Source of the DNA: Mycoplana dimorpha
GTDB taxonomy: Bacteria; Pseudomonadota; Alphaproteobacteria; Rhizobiales; Rhizobiaceae
Direction of reading: 5' to 3'
NCBI RefSeq assembly: GCF_003046475.1
Contig: NZ_PZZZ01000005.1
Location: 310,001-374,000, forward strand
DNA: 64,000 nt
The translations under genes and the position numbers were made by a program. The notes below the pieces were generated by a model that was given only the letters and a program-made list of their open reading frames with translations, ran no database searches and had not been told where the DNA came from. Positions 43,621 to 54,825 of this stretch are shown in pieces (position 1 is the first letter of the stretch; each line of letters opens with the position of its first letter).

Positions 43621-44079
43621 ATGACGAATTTCGACCACGCCCTTGCGGGGGAACTGACGGCGGACGGACACCGGCTGGTGCAGCGCGTCTACTACGAGGA
43701 CACGGATTTTTCCGGTTTCGTCTACCACGCCCGCTACCTCCACTTCATGGAGCGCGCCCGCACCGATTACCTACGCTGCCTCGGCGTCGAGCAGGGGGCG
43801 CTGTCGATCGAGGGCGACACGGAAGGGCTGATGTTCGTCGTCCACCGGATGGAGATCGACTTCAAGGCGCCGGCCAGGATGGACGACATCCTCACCGTGC
43901 TCACGCACACCGAAAAGGCGGGCGGGGCGAAGATGGTGCTGCAGCAGGAGGTGCGCCGGGGCGAGCAGCTGTTGATCGCCGCCAAGGTGGTGATCGCCGT
44001 CATCAACGCCAAGGGCCGGCCGCGGCGGCTGCCGGAGGGGCTGGCGGTGCAATTTCTCGCGGCCCGGGGCGACGAGTAG
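43621..44079 (+). CDS. ybgC: Tol-Pal-associated acyl-CoA thioesterase
   Basis: This is a 152-residue hotdog-fold thioesterase of the YbgC/4-hydroxybenzoyl-CoA thioesterase family. It has the active-site segment VYYEDTDFSGFVYHARYLHF (family aspartate followed by His in YHARYL) and VHRMEIDFKAPARMDD. In most Proteobacteria it is the first gene of the tol-pal operon; here a parDE module and a long spacer separate it from tolQ. The ATG at 43621 begins the conserved protein; the frame is open upstream. Confidence 0.9.
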   Translation: MTNFDHALAGELTADGHRLVQRVYYEDTDFSGFVYHARYLHFMERARTDYLRCLGVEQGALSIEGDTEGLMFVVHRMEIDFKAPARMDDILTVLTHTEKAGGAKMVLQQEVRRGEQLLIAAKVVIAVINAKGRPRRLPEGLAVQFLAARGDE

Positions 44080-44150
44080 TTTTTCGCCTATTCCGGAACG
44101 AAAGGTTGCGCGTTGGTAACAGCTCGGCGAAGCGACGGGCCTTCGCCGCC

Positions 44151-44507
44151 TCAAAACGACGATTTGGTGTCGTCGGAGAAGCTGTCCAGTTCGTCTTCCA
44201 GGTCGCTGTCGATATCGACAGCCGGGGTTGGTGTCATCATCCGCCCATGTCGGATCAAGATGACGTCAACCTGGGAACCATCGTAGATGTAGTCGAGAAG
44301 ATAATCGCCGACGACCAGCGTAAGGCTCCCGGCGATTTGTAGACCATGCACGCGGTTTCCCGCCTCAGGAAAGCTCTGAATCGTTCGTTTGGCGTTTTTC
44401 ATTGCCGACGAGAATTTCCTTGCCGCTGCTGGATTCCGCTGTCGCAAGTACTCCGCTTCTGCGCGCACGTAGTTTGCCGCATCTTTCGAAAGCCTGACTC
44501 GGCTCAT
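44151..44507 (-). CDS. ParE/RelE-type toxin
   Basis: This is a 118-residue type II toxin of the RelE/ParE superfamily. It has the two N-terminal helices AANYVRAEAEYLRQRNPAAA and KNAKRTIQSFPEAGNRV, then strands ending in DVILIRHGRMM, the usual R-H-G/x-R C-terminal core. There is an extra acidic tail of about 20 residues (DIDSDLEDELDSFSDD), longer than usual. It overlaps the antitoxin gene by four bases. Opposite strand to tolQ; located between ybgC and tolQ. Confidence 0.83.
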   Translation of the reverse strand: MSRVRLSKDAANYVRAEAEYLRQRNPAAARKFSSAMKNAKRTIQSFPEAGNRVHGLQIAGSLTLVVGDYLLDYIYDGSQVDVILIRHGRMMTPTPAVDIDSDLEDELDSFSDDTKSSF

Positions 44508-44764
44508 GCCACCTTCCCGGCAATGATCCGATCCATATCCGCGATGACGTCATCCATGTCTTCGTGCTCTCCCGCGGCAATCTGCGCGCGCCCCTTGATC
44601 GCCGCGAGAATGTCAGCGCCTTCGTTCAGAAGATAGGTTCTGAGTGCACGAACAATGATGTAGCTTCGGGAGCGCTCTGTCGCCTCGGCGATGGTCTCGA
44701 TATCCGACAATAGATCTGCCGGGACTCGAACGGTCACTGACTCGGACATATTGGCTTTTGACAT
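44504..44764 (-). CDS. ParD/CopG-type ribbon-helix-helix antitoxin
   Basis: This is an 86-residue antitoxin with an N-terminal ribbon-helix-helix (SVTVRVPADLLSDIETIAE, then RSRSYIIVRALRTYL) and a C-terminal acidic toxin-binding tail. The ATG at 44764 has AAAGGAG at ideal spacing; a TTG just upstream is not preferred. First gene of the module, coupled to the toxin by an ATGA overlap. A/T-richer than the tol genes. Confidence 0.82.
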   Translation of the reverse strand: MSKANMSESVTVRVPADLLSDIETIAEATERSRSYIIVRALRTYLLNEGADILAAIKGRAQIAAGEHEDMDDVIADMDRIIAGKVA

Positions 44765-45232
44765 CAATCGCTCCTTTCATGCTGTGAGACAATGTAAGAC
44801 AAAATGATGGTCGCCGCAATTTTCATGTCACGGATGCGGACGGGGCAGTTCTGAGCCCCAGGGCACAAATCCGATCCTGGCCGGGATGTCAGGCGCTGAT
44901 TTCGGCGTCCCGGTAACACTCCGTTAACCACAATGATGTCTTACTCGGCGCACTGGATTATGTGCGCTGCACGTCATCCTTTAACCAAAATTGACGGCAA
45001 GAAGGCAGTTGAGAAGCGTTGGATCGGCGTGGCGGCCGGCAACATCAACCGGACATTCTTGACGAACGCGGAGCGGCTGCGGGCATAGCGAACCGCCGGC
45101 TCCAGAGGTTTGCCAAATGCCGGCCGGGCAATTCCGAACTCCCGTCGGATGCCGGTCCGGCAGGCGGATGAGGACCCGGTGCGATGGCCAGAGGCGCCCG
45201 TGCCGGGTGTTTGGATTCGGGGACAGAGGTCT
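44765..45232. promoter_or_regulatory. Divergent spacer between parDE and tolQ with CtrA-like elements
   Basis: 468 bases without a gene. They contain GTAA-N7-TTAA at 44913-44927 (one base off the CtrA box; its right half reads TTAACC) and a second TTAACC half-site at 44981-44986. The tolQ promoter should be here. ORFs in this spacer are low-complexity shadows. Confidence 0.4.
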
Positions 45233-45949
45233 ATGGAACAGGTAGGTTTGGCAGCAACGGCAGACGTGACCCTCTGGTCGCTCTTCATGCAGGCCGGCTT
45301 GGTGGTCAAGCTGGTCATGCTCGGGCTGATCGGGGCGTCGGTCTGGACCTGGGCGATCGTCGTCGACAAGACGCTCGCCTACGGCAAGGCGCGTCGCGCC
45401 CTCGACAGCTTCGAGCAGGTGTTCTGGTCCGGCCAGTCGCTGGAGGAGCTCTATCGCACCCTCTCCGATCGCCAGACCTCCGGCATGAGCGCGATGTTCG
45501 TCTCCGCGATGCGCGAATGGAAGAAGAGTTTCGAGCGCGGCGCGCGCTCGCCGATCGGCCTGCAGATGCGCATCGACCGGGCGATGGACGTGACGCTGGC
45601 GCGTGAATCCGAAGCGCTCGAGGCGCGGCTCGGTTCGCTTGCGACCATCGGCTCGGCGGCTCCCTTCATCGGCCTGTTCGGCACCGTCGTCGGCATCATG
45701 ACCTCGTTCCAGGCGATCGCCGGCTCGAAGTCGACCAACCTCGCCGTCGTGGCGCCGGGTATCGCCGAGGCGCTGCTCGCCACCGCTATCGGCCTGCTGG
45801 CCGCCATTCCCGCCGTCATCGCCTACAACAAGTTCACCGCCGATGCCGGCAAGCTGACGGGGCGCATGGAGGGTTTCGCCGACGAGTTCTCCGCCATCCT
45901 TTCGCGCCAGATCGACGAGAAGCTGCAGCCGCGCCAGGCGGCGCAGTGA
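45233..45949 (+). CDS. tolQ: Tol-Pal system protein TolQ
   Basis: This is a 238-residue inner-membrane protein with three spans. It forms the proton-driven motor with TolR that energises TolA and links the envelope layers during constriction. Helix 1 is near residues 20-45, and helices 2 and 3 lie in APFIGLFGTVVGIMTSFQAI and EALLATAIGLLAAIPAVIAY, both highly conserved in the ExbB/TolQ family. ATG 45233 has AGAGGT upstream. First gene of tolQRAB-pal-cpoB. Confidence 0.94.
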   Translation: MEQVGLAATADVTLWSLFMQAGLVVKLVMLGLIGASVWTWAIVVDKTLAYGKARRALDSFEQVFWSGQSLEELYRTLSDRQTSGMSAMFVSAMREWKKSFERGARSPIGLQMRIDRAMDVTLARESEALEARLGSLATIGSAAPFIGLFGTVVGIMTSFQAIAGSKSTNLAVVAPGIAEALLATAIGLLAAIPAVIAYNKFTADAGKLTGRMEGFADEFSAILSRQIDEKLQPRQAAQ

Positions 45950-45979
45950 CCGGCCGACGCTAAGCAGGAGACCTGGGCC

Positions 45980-46429
45980 ATGGGCATGTCAGTCGGTGGG
46001 GGCAAGGGCGGCGGCGGCCGTCGCAGGCGCGGCGGCAAGAAGGCCGTCATGAGCGAGATCAACGTCACGCCGTTCGTCGACGTCATGCTGGTGCTTTTGA
46101 TCATCTTCATGGTCGCCGCCCCGATGATGACGGTCGGCGTGCCGCTCGACCTGCCGAAGACCTCGGCCAAGGCGCTGAACGCCGAGACCCAGCCGATCAC
46201 CGTATCGGTGAAGGCGGACGGCGCGGTGTTCCTGCAGGAAACCGCGATCCCGGTCGAGGAGATCGCCGCCAAGCTCGAGGCGGTCGCCACCACCGGCTAC
46301 ACCGAACGGATCTTCGTGCGCGGCGACGGTGCGGCGCCCTATGGCGTGATCGCCGACGTGATGTCGCGCATCCAGCAGGCGGGCTTCACCAATATCGGCC
46401 TCGTCACCGAGCAGAAACCGGACAATTGA
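45980..46429 (+). CDS. tolR: Tol-Pal system protein TolR
   Basis: This is a 149-residue ExbD/TolR protein. It has a glycine/arginine-rich cytoplasmic N-terminus (GGGKGGGGRRRRGGKK), one span containing the proton-carrying aspartate in VTPFVDVMLVLLIIFMVAAP, and a periplasmic domain that binds peptidoglycan when active. AGGAGA precedes the ATG. It lies 30 bases after tolQ and ten before tolA. Confidence 0.94.
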   Translation: MGMSVGGGKGGGGRRRRGGKKAVMSEINVTPFVDVMLVLLIIFMVAAPMMTVGVPLDLPKTSAKALNAETQPITVSVKADGAVFLQETAIPVEEIAAKLEAVATTGYTERIFVRGDGAAPYGVIADVMSRIQQAGFTNIGLVTEQKPDN

Positions 46430-46439
46430 TCAGACCGCG

Positions 46440-47507
46440 ATGAAGGGCAGCCTCGCCACATCCGCCGCATTGCATATCCTGGTGCTCACCTGGGCACTGG
46501 TATCGATCGGCAGTCCAGAAAGTTTCGACGTCGCCGACGTCGAGGCGATGCCGGTCGACATCGTGCCGATCGAGGAGCTGACGCAGATCCAGCAGGGCGA
46601 CAAGAAGGCGCCGATGAAGGAGAAGGCGGCGCCGGTCCCGACCAAGCGCCAGGACGTCGTCGAGAATGCCGAGAACGCCGGCGACAACGACATCGACATG
46701 AAGACGCCGCCGACGCCGGACAAGAAGCCGCAGAACGTCGAGACGGCGGCGGCCCCGCCGAAATCCGAGAAGGCCATTCCCACCCCCGAGCCGGCCAAGG
46801 AGCCGGTCGAGGAGGTGCAGAAGACCGAGCCGGCGACCACGCCTGCCACCGAGGTGGCGAAGGAAGCCGAGCCGAAGCAGGACGTCAAGCCCGACGCCAA
46901 GCCGGAAGAAAAGCCGGTCGAGGAGGCGCCCGCCGAGGTCGCGGAAGCCGAATCACTGCCGAAGACCGGCCCGGTCCCCGAGGTGAAGCCGAAGCCGGCG
47001 CAGGCCCAGACGGCCAAGACCGAGGACCGCAAGAACGAGGACAAGAAGAAGGAGCAGAAGAAGCCCGCCTCCGCCAAGGAGAGCGACTTCAACGCCGACG
47101 AGGTGGCGGCCCTTCTCAACAAGACCGAGAGCAAGGGCGGCGGCGCCAAGCGCGCGACGGAAACCGCCGCCCTCGGCGGCAAGAAGACGACCGGCGGCTC
47201 GAAGCTGTCGATGAGCGAGATGGACGCGCTGCGCGGCCTGATCCAGAACAACTGGTCGATCATTCCCGGCATGGCGGACGCCACCGAGGTGCGCATCAGG
47301 GTGTCGATGCAGCTCGACCCGGACGGCAACATCATCGGCGAGCCGGAAGTGGTGGCGACGGGCGGTTCGGAAGCGGCGCGCCGGGCGCTTGCCGGCGGCG
47401 CACGCCGGGCCGTGCTGAAATCGGCGCCTTTCGACAAGCTGCCGAAGGACAAATACGACGCCTGGAGCGAAGTCGTGGTGAACTTCGATCCGAGCGAAAT
47501 GATGTGA
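46440..47507 (+). CDS. tolA: Cell envelope integrity protein TolA
   Basis: This is a 355-residue protein with an N-terminal span (about residues 5-25, [20 protein letters not shown]). A long Ala/Lys/Pro/Glu-rich periplasmic helix and linker covers about 55-250, and a C-terminal TonB/TolA-like domain ([20 protein letters not shown] to the end) contacts TolB and Pal. The middle is low-complexity as usual and poorly conserved. It lies ten bases after tolR. Confidence 0.9.
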   Translation: MKGSLATSAALHILVLTWALVSIGSPESFDVADVEAMPVDIVPIEELTQIQQGDKKAPMKEKAAPVPTKRQDVVENAENAGDNDIDMKTPPTPDKKPQNVETAAAPPKSEKAIPTPEPAKEPVEEVQKTEPATTPATEVAKEAEPKQDVKPDAKPEEKPVEEAPAEVAEAESLPKTGPVPEVKPKPAQAQTAKTEDRKNEDKKKEQKKPASAKESDFNADEVAALLNKTESKGGGAKRATETAALGGKKTTGGSKLSMSEMDALRGLIQNNWSIIPGMADATEVRIRVSMQLDPDGNIIGEPEVVATGGSEAARRALAGGARRAVLKSAPFDKLPKDKYDAWSEVVVNFDPSEMM

Positions 47508-47544
47508 TGCCACGTGGCATAACTACCAGGAAGGCCTAGAACGC

Positions 47545-48846
47545 ATGTTGAGACGCACTTTCCTTCATACCGCAGCCGGGCTGACCGGCGTTGCGGCGAC
47601 GGTGTCGCCGGCCTGGGCGCTCGTCGAGATCAACATCAACAAGGGCAACGTCGAGCCGCTGCCGATCGCGGTGACGGATTTCATCGCCGGCGGCGATCTC
47701 GGCCAGAGGATCACCGACGTGATCGCGGCCGACCTGAAGCGTTCCGGCCTGTTTGCGCCGGTCAACAAGCAGGCCTTCATCGAGAAGATCTCCAATCCCG
47801 ACCAGCCGCCGCGCTTCGAGGACTGGAAGGTCATCAACGCCCAGGCGCTGGTGACGGGCCGGGTGGCGCAGGAAGGCGGCCGGCTTCGCGCCGAGTTCCG
47901 CCTGTGGGACACGTTTGCCGGCCAGCAGATGACCGGCCAGCAGTTCTACACCCAGCCGGAGAACTGGCGCCGCGTCGCCCACATCATCGCCGACGCGATC
48001 TATGAGCGGATCACCGGCGAGAAGGGCTATTTCGACACCCGCATCGTCTATGTCGCCGAGAGCGGCCCGAAGAACGCCCGCAAGCGCCAGCTCGCCATCA
48101 TGGACCAGGACGGCGCCAATGCGCGGGCGCTGACCAATTCCAACGAGCTGGTGCTGACGCCGCGCTTCTCGCCGAGCCGCCAGGAAATCACCTATATGTC
48201 CTTTGAGGGCCAGCAGCCGCGGGTCTACCTGCTGCAGCTCGAGACCGGGCAGCGCGAGGTGGTCGGCAACTTCCCCGGCATGACCTTTGCGCCGCGCTTC
48301 TCGCCCGACGGGCAGCGGGTGATCATGAGCCTGCAGCAGGAAGGCAATGCCAACATCTACACGATGGACCTGCGCTCGCGCACGACGACGCGCCTGACCT
48401 CGACGGCGGCGATCGATACCGCACCCTCCTACTCGCCGGACGGCAACCGGATCGTCTTCGAAAGCGACCGCGGCGGCCGCCAGCAGCTCTACGTGATGAA
48501 CGCCGACGGCTCCGGCCAGACCCGCATCTCGTTCGGCGACGGCTCCTACTCGACGCCGGTCTGGTCGCCGCGCGGCGACCTGATCGCCTTCACCAAGCAG
48601 TCGGGCGGCAAGTTCTCGATCGGCGTGATGAAGACCGACGGCTCGGGCGAGCGCATCCTGACGAGCGGCTTCCACAACGAGGGGCCGACCTGGGCGCCGA
48701 ACGGCCGCGTGCTGATGTTCTTCCGCCAGCCGGCCGGCTCGGGCGGGCCGCAGCTCTTCTCGATCGACCTGACCGGCTACAATGAGCAGCAGATCCAGAC
48801 CGCCAGCTACGCTTCGGACCCGGCCTGGTCGCCGCTGCTGGAATAA
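47545..48846 (+). CDS. tolB: Tol-Pal system beta-propeller protein TolB
   Basis: This is a 433-residue periplasmic protein that shuttles between Pal and TolA. An N-terminal domain (about 30-170) is followed by a six-bladed beta-propeller with repeated WD40-like TolB segments such as [15 protein letters not shown] and [19 protein letters not shown]. The signal peptide starts [20 protein letters not shown] and carries an R-R-x-F-L motif that resembles a twin-arginine signal. Length is normal. It lies 37 bases after tolA. Confidence 0.95.
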   Translation: MLRRTFLHTAAGLTGVAATVSPAWALVEININKGNVEPLPIAVTDFIAGGDLGQRITDVIAADLKRSGLFAPVNKQAFIEKISNPDQPPRFEDWKVINAQALVTGRVAQEGGRLRAEFRLWDTFAGQQMTGQQFYTQPENWRRVAHIIADAIYERITGEKGYFDTRIVYVAESGPKNARKRQLAIMDQDGANARALTNSNELVLTPRFSPSRQEITYMSFEGQQPRVYLLQLETGQREVVGNFPGMTFAPRFSPDGQRVIMSLQQEGNANIYTMDLRSRTTTRLTSTAAIDTAPSYSPDGNRIVFESDRGGRQQLYVMNADGSGQTRISFGDGSYSTPVWSPRGDLIAFTKQSGGKFSIGVMKTDGSGERILTSGFHNEGPTWAPNGRVLMFFRQPAGSGGPQLFSIDLTGYNEQQIQTASYASDPAWSPLLE

Positions 48847-48987
48847 TCCGGCAGGGGATATGCCGGCAATTGTGTCAGCGCCGCCGCTTTCTCGCCTCAA
48901 AGTCCTGCAAACGAGGGCTTCACAAGGCGAGAATCGGCGGCGTTGCCGTCTCGTGCCGGGATCGGGGGATCATTGTGAAAGCGTTTA

Positions 48988-48995
48988 TTAACCAT
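48988..48995 (+). promoter_or_regulatory. TTAACCAT half-site upstream of pal
   Basis: The octamer TTAACCAT, a half-site reported for CtrA in alphaproteobacteria, lies 93 bases upstream of pal in a 242-base spacer after tolB. The full TTAA-N7-TTAA is not completed (second half TGTT). Separate transcription of pal is plausible from the spacer length. Confidence 0.35.
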
Positions 48996-49088
48996 AATTG
49001 TTGAATGCCGCTTAACCGCGCACGGTTACAGTCTGGCAACCCTGATTGAAACCCAAGCCCTATCGAACTGATGCAAGGAGATCGGCTC

Positions 49089-49613
49089 ATGAGCCGCACG
49101 GAAATCTCGGCCGCTGGCCGCATGCAGACCTTCGCCCGCAACCCCGCCATGCTGGCTCTTTTCATGGGGCTGGCACTTGCCGGCTGCGCCAACAAGAAGA
49201 ACCTGCCCAACAGCGCCGGCGAACTCGGCCTGAACAACGCGACCCCGGGCTCGACGCAGGACTTCACCGTCAACGTCGGCGACCGCATCTTCTTCGACAC
49301 CGACTCGACCTCGATCCGCGCCGACGCGGCCGCCACCCTCGACAAGCAGGCGCAGTGGCTGCAGCGGTACTCGAACTACGCGATCACCGTCGAGGGCCAT
49401 GCCGACGAGCGCGGCACGCGCGAGTACAACCTGGCGCTTGGCGCCCGCCGTGCGACGTCCACCAAGCAGTACCTCGTCAGCCGCGGCGTTCCGGCCAACC
49501 GCATTCGCACGATCTCCTACGGCAAGGAAAAGCCGGTCGCCGTCTGCGACGACATCTCCTGCTGGTCGCAGAACCGCCGCGCCGTCACCGTTCTCGGCGG
49601 CGCCGGGATGTAA
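49089..49613 (+). CDS. pal: Peptidoglycan-associated lipoprotein Pal
   Basis: This is a 174-residue outer-membrane lipoprotein. The lipobox LALAGC (Cys33) follows a long N-terminal region, and the OmpA-type peptidoglycan-binding domain covers about 70-170 (IFFDTDSTSIRADAAATLDK, EGHADERGTREYNLALGARR, NRIRTISYGKEKP). ATG 49089 has AAGGAG at good spacing, better than ATG 49071. It anchors the outer membrane to the cell wall with TolB/TolA. A terminator follows. Confidence 0.95.
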   Translation: MSRTEISAAGRMQTFARNPAMLALFMGLALAGCANKKNLPNSAGELGLNNATPGSTQDFTVNVGDRIFFDTDSTSIRADAAATLDKQAQWLQRYSNYAITVEGHADERGTREYNLALGARRATSTKQYLVSRGVPANRIRTISYGKEKPVAVCDDISCWSQNRRAVTVLGGAGM

Positions 49614-49639
49614 TCTCCGGCAAAGACCGTGTTTCAGGG

Positions 49640-49669
49640 GCCCGCCAGCGATGGCGGGCTCTTTCTTTT
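49640..49669 (+). terminator. Intrinsic terminator of pal
   Basis: An eight-base stem (GCCCGCCA / TGGCGGGC) with a four-base loop is followed by TCTTTCTTTT on the plus strand, 26 bases after the pal stop codon. cpoB then needs its own promoter or read-through. Confidence 0.8.
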
Positions 49670-49701
49670 CAAGGGATGGCCGTTGTCGCCGCCATTCCGA
49701 C

Positions 49702-49773
49702 CGCGGCGCGAAAGACTATGTGGAGCTCAGCGACTTGAGCGCGCTGGATGCCGGATCGCGGTCCCGCATGACG
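49702..49773 (-). repeat. Degenerate remnant of the composite palindromic repeat
   Basis: In inverse orientation it retains CCGCGGCGCGAAAGACT, CTTGAGCGCGCTGGATGCCG and CGCATGACGGG, but lacks the other end of the element. It lies between pal and cpoB. It is the only family member within the tol region. Confidence 0.6.
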
Positions 49774-49949
49774 GGAACGGATCGAGCGCTCTCCGGGCTG
49801 AAACCGCCGAGAGCGGATGAAATCAGACGTTGCTCCCGGGCGCTTAGTTTTTTATCACACTTTGGCCGAACTCCGTTGCTTTTTGGGAGCATTTGGAAAA
49901 ACCTGCGGCTGCGCGAGAATGCGCAAATCCACCAATGGGACAACGTCAT

Positions 49950-50930
49950 ATGAAGAAAATCATCGCGGCCAGCCTGATCGGCCTGGCAGCCTTGGCCGGG
50001 CCGGCGACGGTACTGCACGCGTCTCCACTCTCGGCGCTGGCGAACCGCATCCTGCCGGGTGCCGGCAAGGCGGACAAGGAAGTGGTGCTGGCGCAAGCCA
50101 ATGACACGATCATGCGCATCGGCCAGCTCGAGGAGCAGATCCGCTCTCTCAACGGCCGGATCGAGGAAATGAGCTTCCAGCTGCTGCAGATGCAGGAGCA
50201 GTTGCGCAAGACGCAGGAAGACAACGAGTATCGCTTCCAGGACCTGGAAAGCGGCAAGGGCGGCGGCAAGAGCGGCGCGCTCGAACGGCCGGCCGGCCAG
50301 GACCCGCAGTCCAGCCGGACCGCGGCGGCGGAGGCTCCGGCGGATCAGTCCGCCGGAGCCGGCGGGCAGACGGCATCGGCAGGCAACCTCGGAACCCAGC
50401 CGCAGACCCTGGGCTCGATCCGCTTCGACGAGAACGGCAACCCGATCGGCGCCGATATCAACGAGAGCGCCTCGCTCGGCAGCGGCGCGTTGCCGGACGC
50501 GACGACCGGAACCCCGGCGACGGCAGGCGGGCAGGCGGCCGCGCTGGACAGACCGGACGACATCTACAACGCCGCCTACGGCCACGTGCTTTCCGGCGAC
50601 TACGCGCTCGCCGAGAAGGAATTCCGCGACTATCTTGAGATTTTCCCGGAAGGCGACAAGGCCGCCGACGCGAGCTTCTGGCTCGGCGAAGCGCAGTATT
50701 CGCAGGGCAATTTCAACGAGGCGGCCAAGACCTTCCTCAATGCCCACCAGACCTACAACAAGTCCAAGAAGGCGCCGGAAATGCTGTTGAAGCTCGGCAT
50801 GTCGCTGGCCGCGCTCGACAACCGCGAAACCGCCTGCGCGACGCTGCGCGAAGTCGGCAAGCGCTATCCCAACGCCTCCAAGGCGGTGAAGGCCAAGGTC
50901 ACCAGCGAACAGAGCCGGCTCGCCTGCTGA
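49950..50930 (+). CDS. cpoB: Cell division coordinator CpoB (YbgF)
   Basis: This is a 326-residue periplasmic protein that links Tol-Pal constriction to peptidoglycan synthesis in E. coli. It has a signal peptide (MKKIIAASLIGLAALAGPAT), then a coiled-coil trimerisation segment (about 45-95, LEEQIRSLNGRIEEMSFQLL), a low-complexity linker, and C-terminal tetratricopeptide repeats from about residue 205 (DDIYNAAYGHVLSGDYALAE). ATG 49950 has GGGA upstream. Position after pal is standard; the linker is longer than in E. coli. Confidence 0.9.
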   Translation: MKKIIAASLIGLAALAGPATVLHASPLSALANRILPGAGKADKEVVLAQANDTIMRIGQLEEQIRSLNGRIEEMSFQLLQMQEQLRKTQEDNEYRFQDLESGKGGGKSGALERPAGQDPQSSRTAAAEAPADQSAGAGGQTASAGNLGTQPQTLGSIRFDENGNPIGADINESASLGSGALPDATTGTPATAGGQAAALDRPDDIYNAAYGHVLSGDYALAEKEFRDYLEIFPEGDKAADASFWLGEAQYSQGNFNEAAKTFLNAHQTYNKSKKAPEMLLKLGMSLAALDNRETACATLREVGKRYPNASKAVKAKVTSEQSRLAC

Positions 50931-51117
50931 CGGCCAGGATCAAAACTCAATCAGATCATGTGCAGTCGAGGCCGATCGGACCCAGGGCCGTTCGCGGGAC
51001 TGTCCGAATGAACCCTTCCGGCTGGCCGGCTTCAGTGGCGGGCGAGGGAAATGTTTGAACATGGCGGGGATTTCCTGCACTTTTCCGATTGAGTTTTGAC
51101 CCTTGCGGAGCGACGCC

Positions 51118-52494
51118 GTGACCCGCCCGGATAGCCAGGGCATCGACGATGCGGTCGCCCGGTTCCTCGACAGTTTTTGCAGCCCTGGCGCGCTGCTGGT
51201 CGCCGTGTCCGGCGGCGGCGATTCGGTCTGCCTGCTCGTCGCCCTCGACGCGGCGCTGCGGTCCGGCCGCCATGTCGGATTTTCGCTGGTCGCCTGCACG
51301 ATCGACCACGCGCTGCGCGAGGGCTCGGCCGACGAGGCCCGCTGGGTGGCCGAACTCTGTGCCAGGCGCGGCATCGCGCATGTGACGCGCCGCTGGGAGG
51401 GGGCAAAGCCGACCAGCGGCATCCAGGCGGCGGCGCGGGAGGCGCGTCATGCATATTTGGCGGAGGTTGCGCGCGAAATCGGCGCCGCCGCGATCGTCAC
51501 GGCCCACAATCTCGACGACCAGCGCGAGACGATCGCCATGCGCAGCATGCGCCGTGGCGCCGGCGCCGGGCTTGCCGGCATCGCGCCGGCGACGCTCGTC
51601 CGCGGCTCCGCCTGGGTACTGCGCCCGCTGCTGGCGGTGCCGCGCGCCGACATCCGGGCCCATTTGCGCACAATCGGGCAGGACTGGCTCGACGACCCGA
51701 GCAATGTCGATCGCCGGTTCGAGCGGGTCCGCGTCAGGCATGACGGTGCCGAGCCGGACGCCGGTGCCGGGCCGGACGCCGACCGGGCGCTGCACGTCGC
51801 CGGCGCGGCCGCCGCCGCGGCACGCCTCGAAGTGGCCTGCCGGGGGGCGGCGTTCATCACAAGCGAGGTCCGGGTGGTCGACGCGTCGGCCGGTGTGCTG
51901 CCGCCAGCGGCGATTGCCACCGCGCTCGCCGAGCCGCCGGCCTGGCGGGCGCTGCTGGCGCTGGCCGCCGTGCTGGGCGGCCGCGAACACCTGCCGGACG
52001 CGGCGGGCGCGGATCGTTTGAGGGACTTCATTGAAAGCGGAGCGCTGTCGCGCAAGACGGTCGGCCGGGTGGTCTTCGACCGCCGCCGCGAGGGGCTGTT
52101 CGTCTACCGGGAGCAGCGGGGGATCGACGCAATCACGATCGCCCCGCATGGCGAGGCCACGTGGGACGGCCGCTGGCGCGTGCTGAACCGGGGCGCCACC
52201 GCGCTGACGGTGCGTGCTGCGGCCGGGGAGGGGGACGGCTTGCCCGGCCTTCACGGCGTGCCTGCCGGGGTCGCGGCGCGGTCCGCCCGCAGCCGCCCGC
52301 GCGTGCTGGCCGCAGGGTTTATGGCGGACGCGCGGTCCTTCGCGCTTGAACCGCTGCTGTCACCTTACGAACGCTATCTTCCCGTGTTCGAACTGCCGCT
52401 CGCCAACGCACTCGCAAGACTGTTCGGCCGCAAGGCCTTTCCGCCGCCTCCGAACGCAAGGGCGGAAGACGAGGATTCGTGCGATCTGCGTTAG
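51118..52494 (+). CDS. tilS: tRNA(Ile)-lysidine synthase
   Basis: This is a 458-residue N-type ATP pyrophosphatase that adds lysine to C34 of tRNA-Ile(CAU), changing its codon from AUG to AUA. The PP-loop is VAVSGGGDSVCLL (residues 28-40). Further marks are CTIDHALREGSADEA and TAHNLDDQRETIAMR. The GTG at 51118 with GGAG seven bases upstream is preferred over a TTG at 51103. The C-terminal part is diverged and Ala/Arg-rich. It lies between cpoB and ftsH, its usual place. Confidence 0.92.
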   Translation: MTRPDSQGIDDAVARFLDSFCSPGALLVAVSGGGDSVCLLVALDAALRSGRHVGFSLVACTIDHALREGSADEARWVAELCARRGIAHVTRRWEGAKPTSGIQAAAREARHAYLAEVAREIGAAAIVTAHNLDDQRETIAMRSMRRGAGAGLAGIAPATLVRGSAWVLRPLLAVPRADIRAHLRTIGQDWLDDPSNVDRRFERVRVRHDGAEPDAGAGPDADRALHVAGAAAAAARLEVACRGAAFITSEVRVVDASAGVLPPAAIATALAEPPAWRALLALAAVLGGREHLPDAAGADRLRDFIESGALSRKTVGRVVFDRRREGLFVYREQRGIDAITIAPHGEATWDGRWRVLNRGATALTVRAAAGEGDGLPGLHGVPAGVAARSARSRPRVLAAGFMADARSFALEPLLSPYERYLPVFELPLANALARLFGRKAFPPPPNARAEDEDSCDLR

Positions 52495-52496
52495 GT

Positions 52497-52533
52497 CCGT
52501 CCTTCCGCAGGTTCCAAGGACGGTGCACTTTTT
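52497..52533 (+). terminator. Probable terminator of tilS
   Basis: The stem CCGTCCTT / AAGGACGG, starting two bases past the tilS stop, is followed five bases later by five T. The gap between stem and T-run makes it weaker than a classical terminator. Confidence 0.45.
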
Positions 52534-52784
52534 CGCGAGACGTGCGTTACCGTGCAGTGGGCATCCCGGCGCTGCGTGGCCCGGAGGCCCGGCAGCGGCC
52601 ATGATGGCCCGGCTCTTGCGGCGGATTTTCGCCGGGACCGCAATGCCGCCATAGGCGTCAACGATAATTCCAGAAATGGCCGCGGGTCGTCCGGTTTGCC
52701 TTGGCAAGGCGATGGCGCGACCCTATGTTAGGTGCAATTGAGACGGCGCAACCCCTGTTGCCGAGAAAGTGCCCGGAAAGCCCG

Positions 52785-54710
<1,926 letters not shown>

Positions 54711-54731
54711 TCGCCCGATCCCAATGAATGG

Positions 54732-54759
54732 AAAGACCGGCCCAAGCGGCCGGTCTTTT
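54732..54759 (+). terminator. Intrinsic terminator of ftsH
   Basis: An 11-base stem (AAAGACCGGCC / GGCCGGTCTTT) with a five-base loop runs into TTTTC on the plus strand, 22 bases past the ftsH stop. Confidence 0.85.
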
Positions 54760-54770
54760 CGTCTGCGGCG

Positions 54771-54809
54771 ATCGGTAACTGCCTGCAAAGCAGGCTGGTT
54801 CAATTTCAG
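54771..54809 (+). repeat. 39-base direct repeat, copy 1
   Basis: Begins ATCGGTAACTGCCTGC and ends GGTTCAATTTCAG. It matches the second copy at 55349-55387 with about six differences. Each copy contains a small inverted repeat (GCCTGC / GCAGGC). The pair flanks the DUF1232 gene. No other copies were noticed in the window. Confidence 0.7.
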
Positions 54810-54825
54810 CGCCGTCGGGTGAAAA

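Noticed and set aside
54771-54809. tRNA fragment (GGTTCAA resembling a T-loop) at the 39-base repeats
   Set aside because: No acceptor, D or anticodon arm can be built around it.
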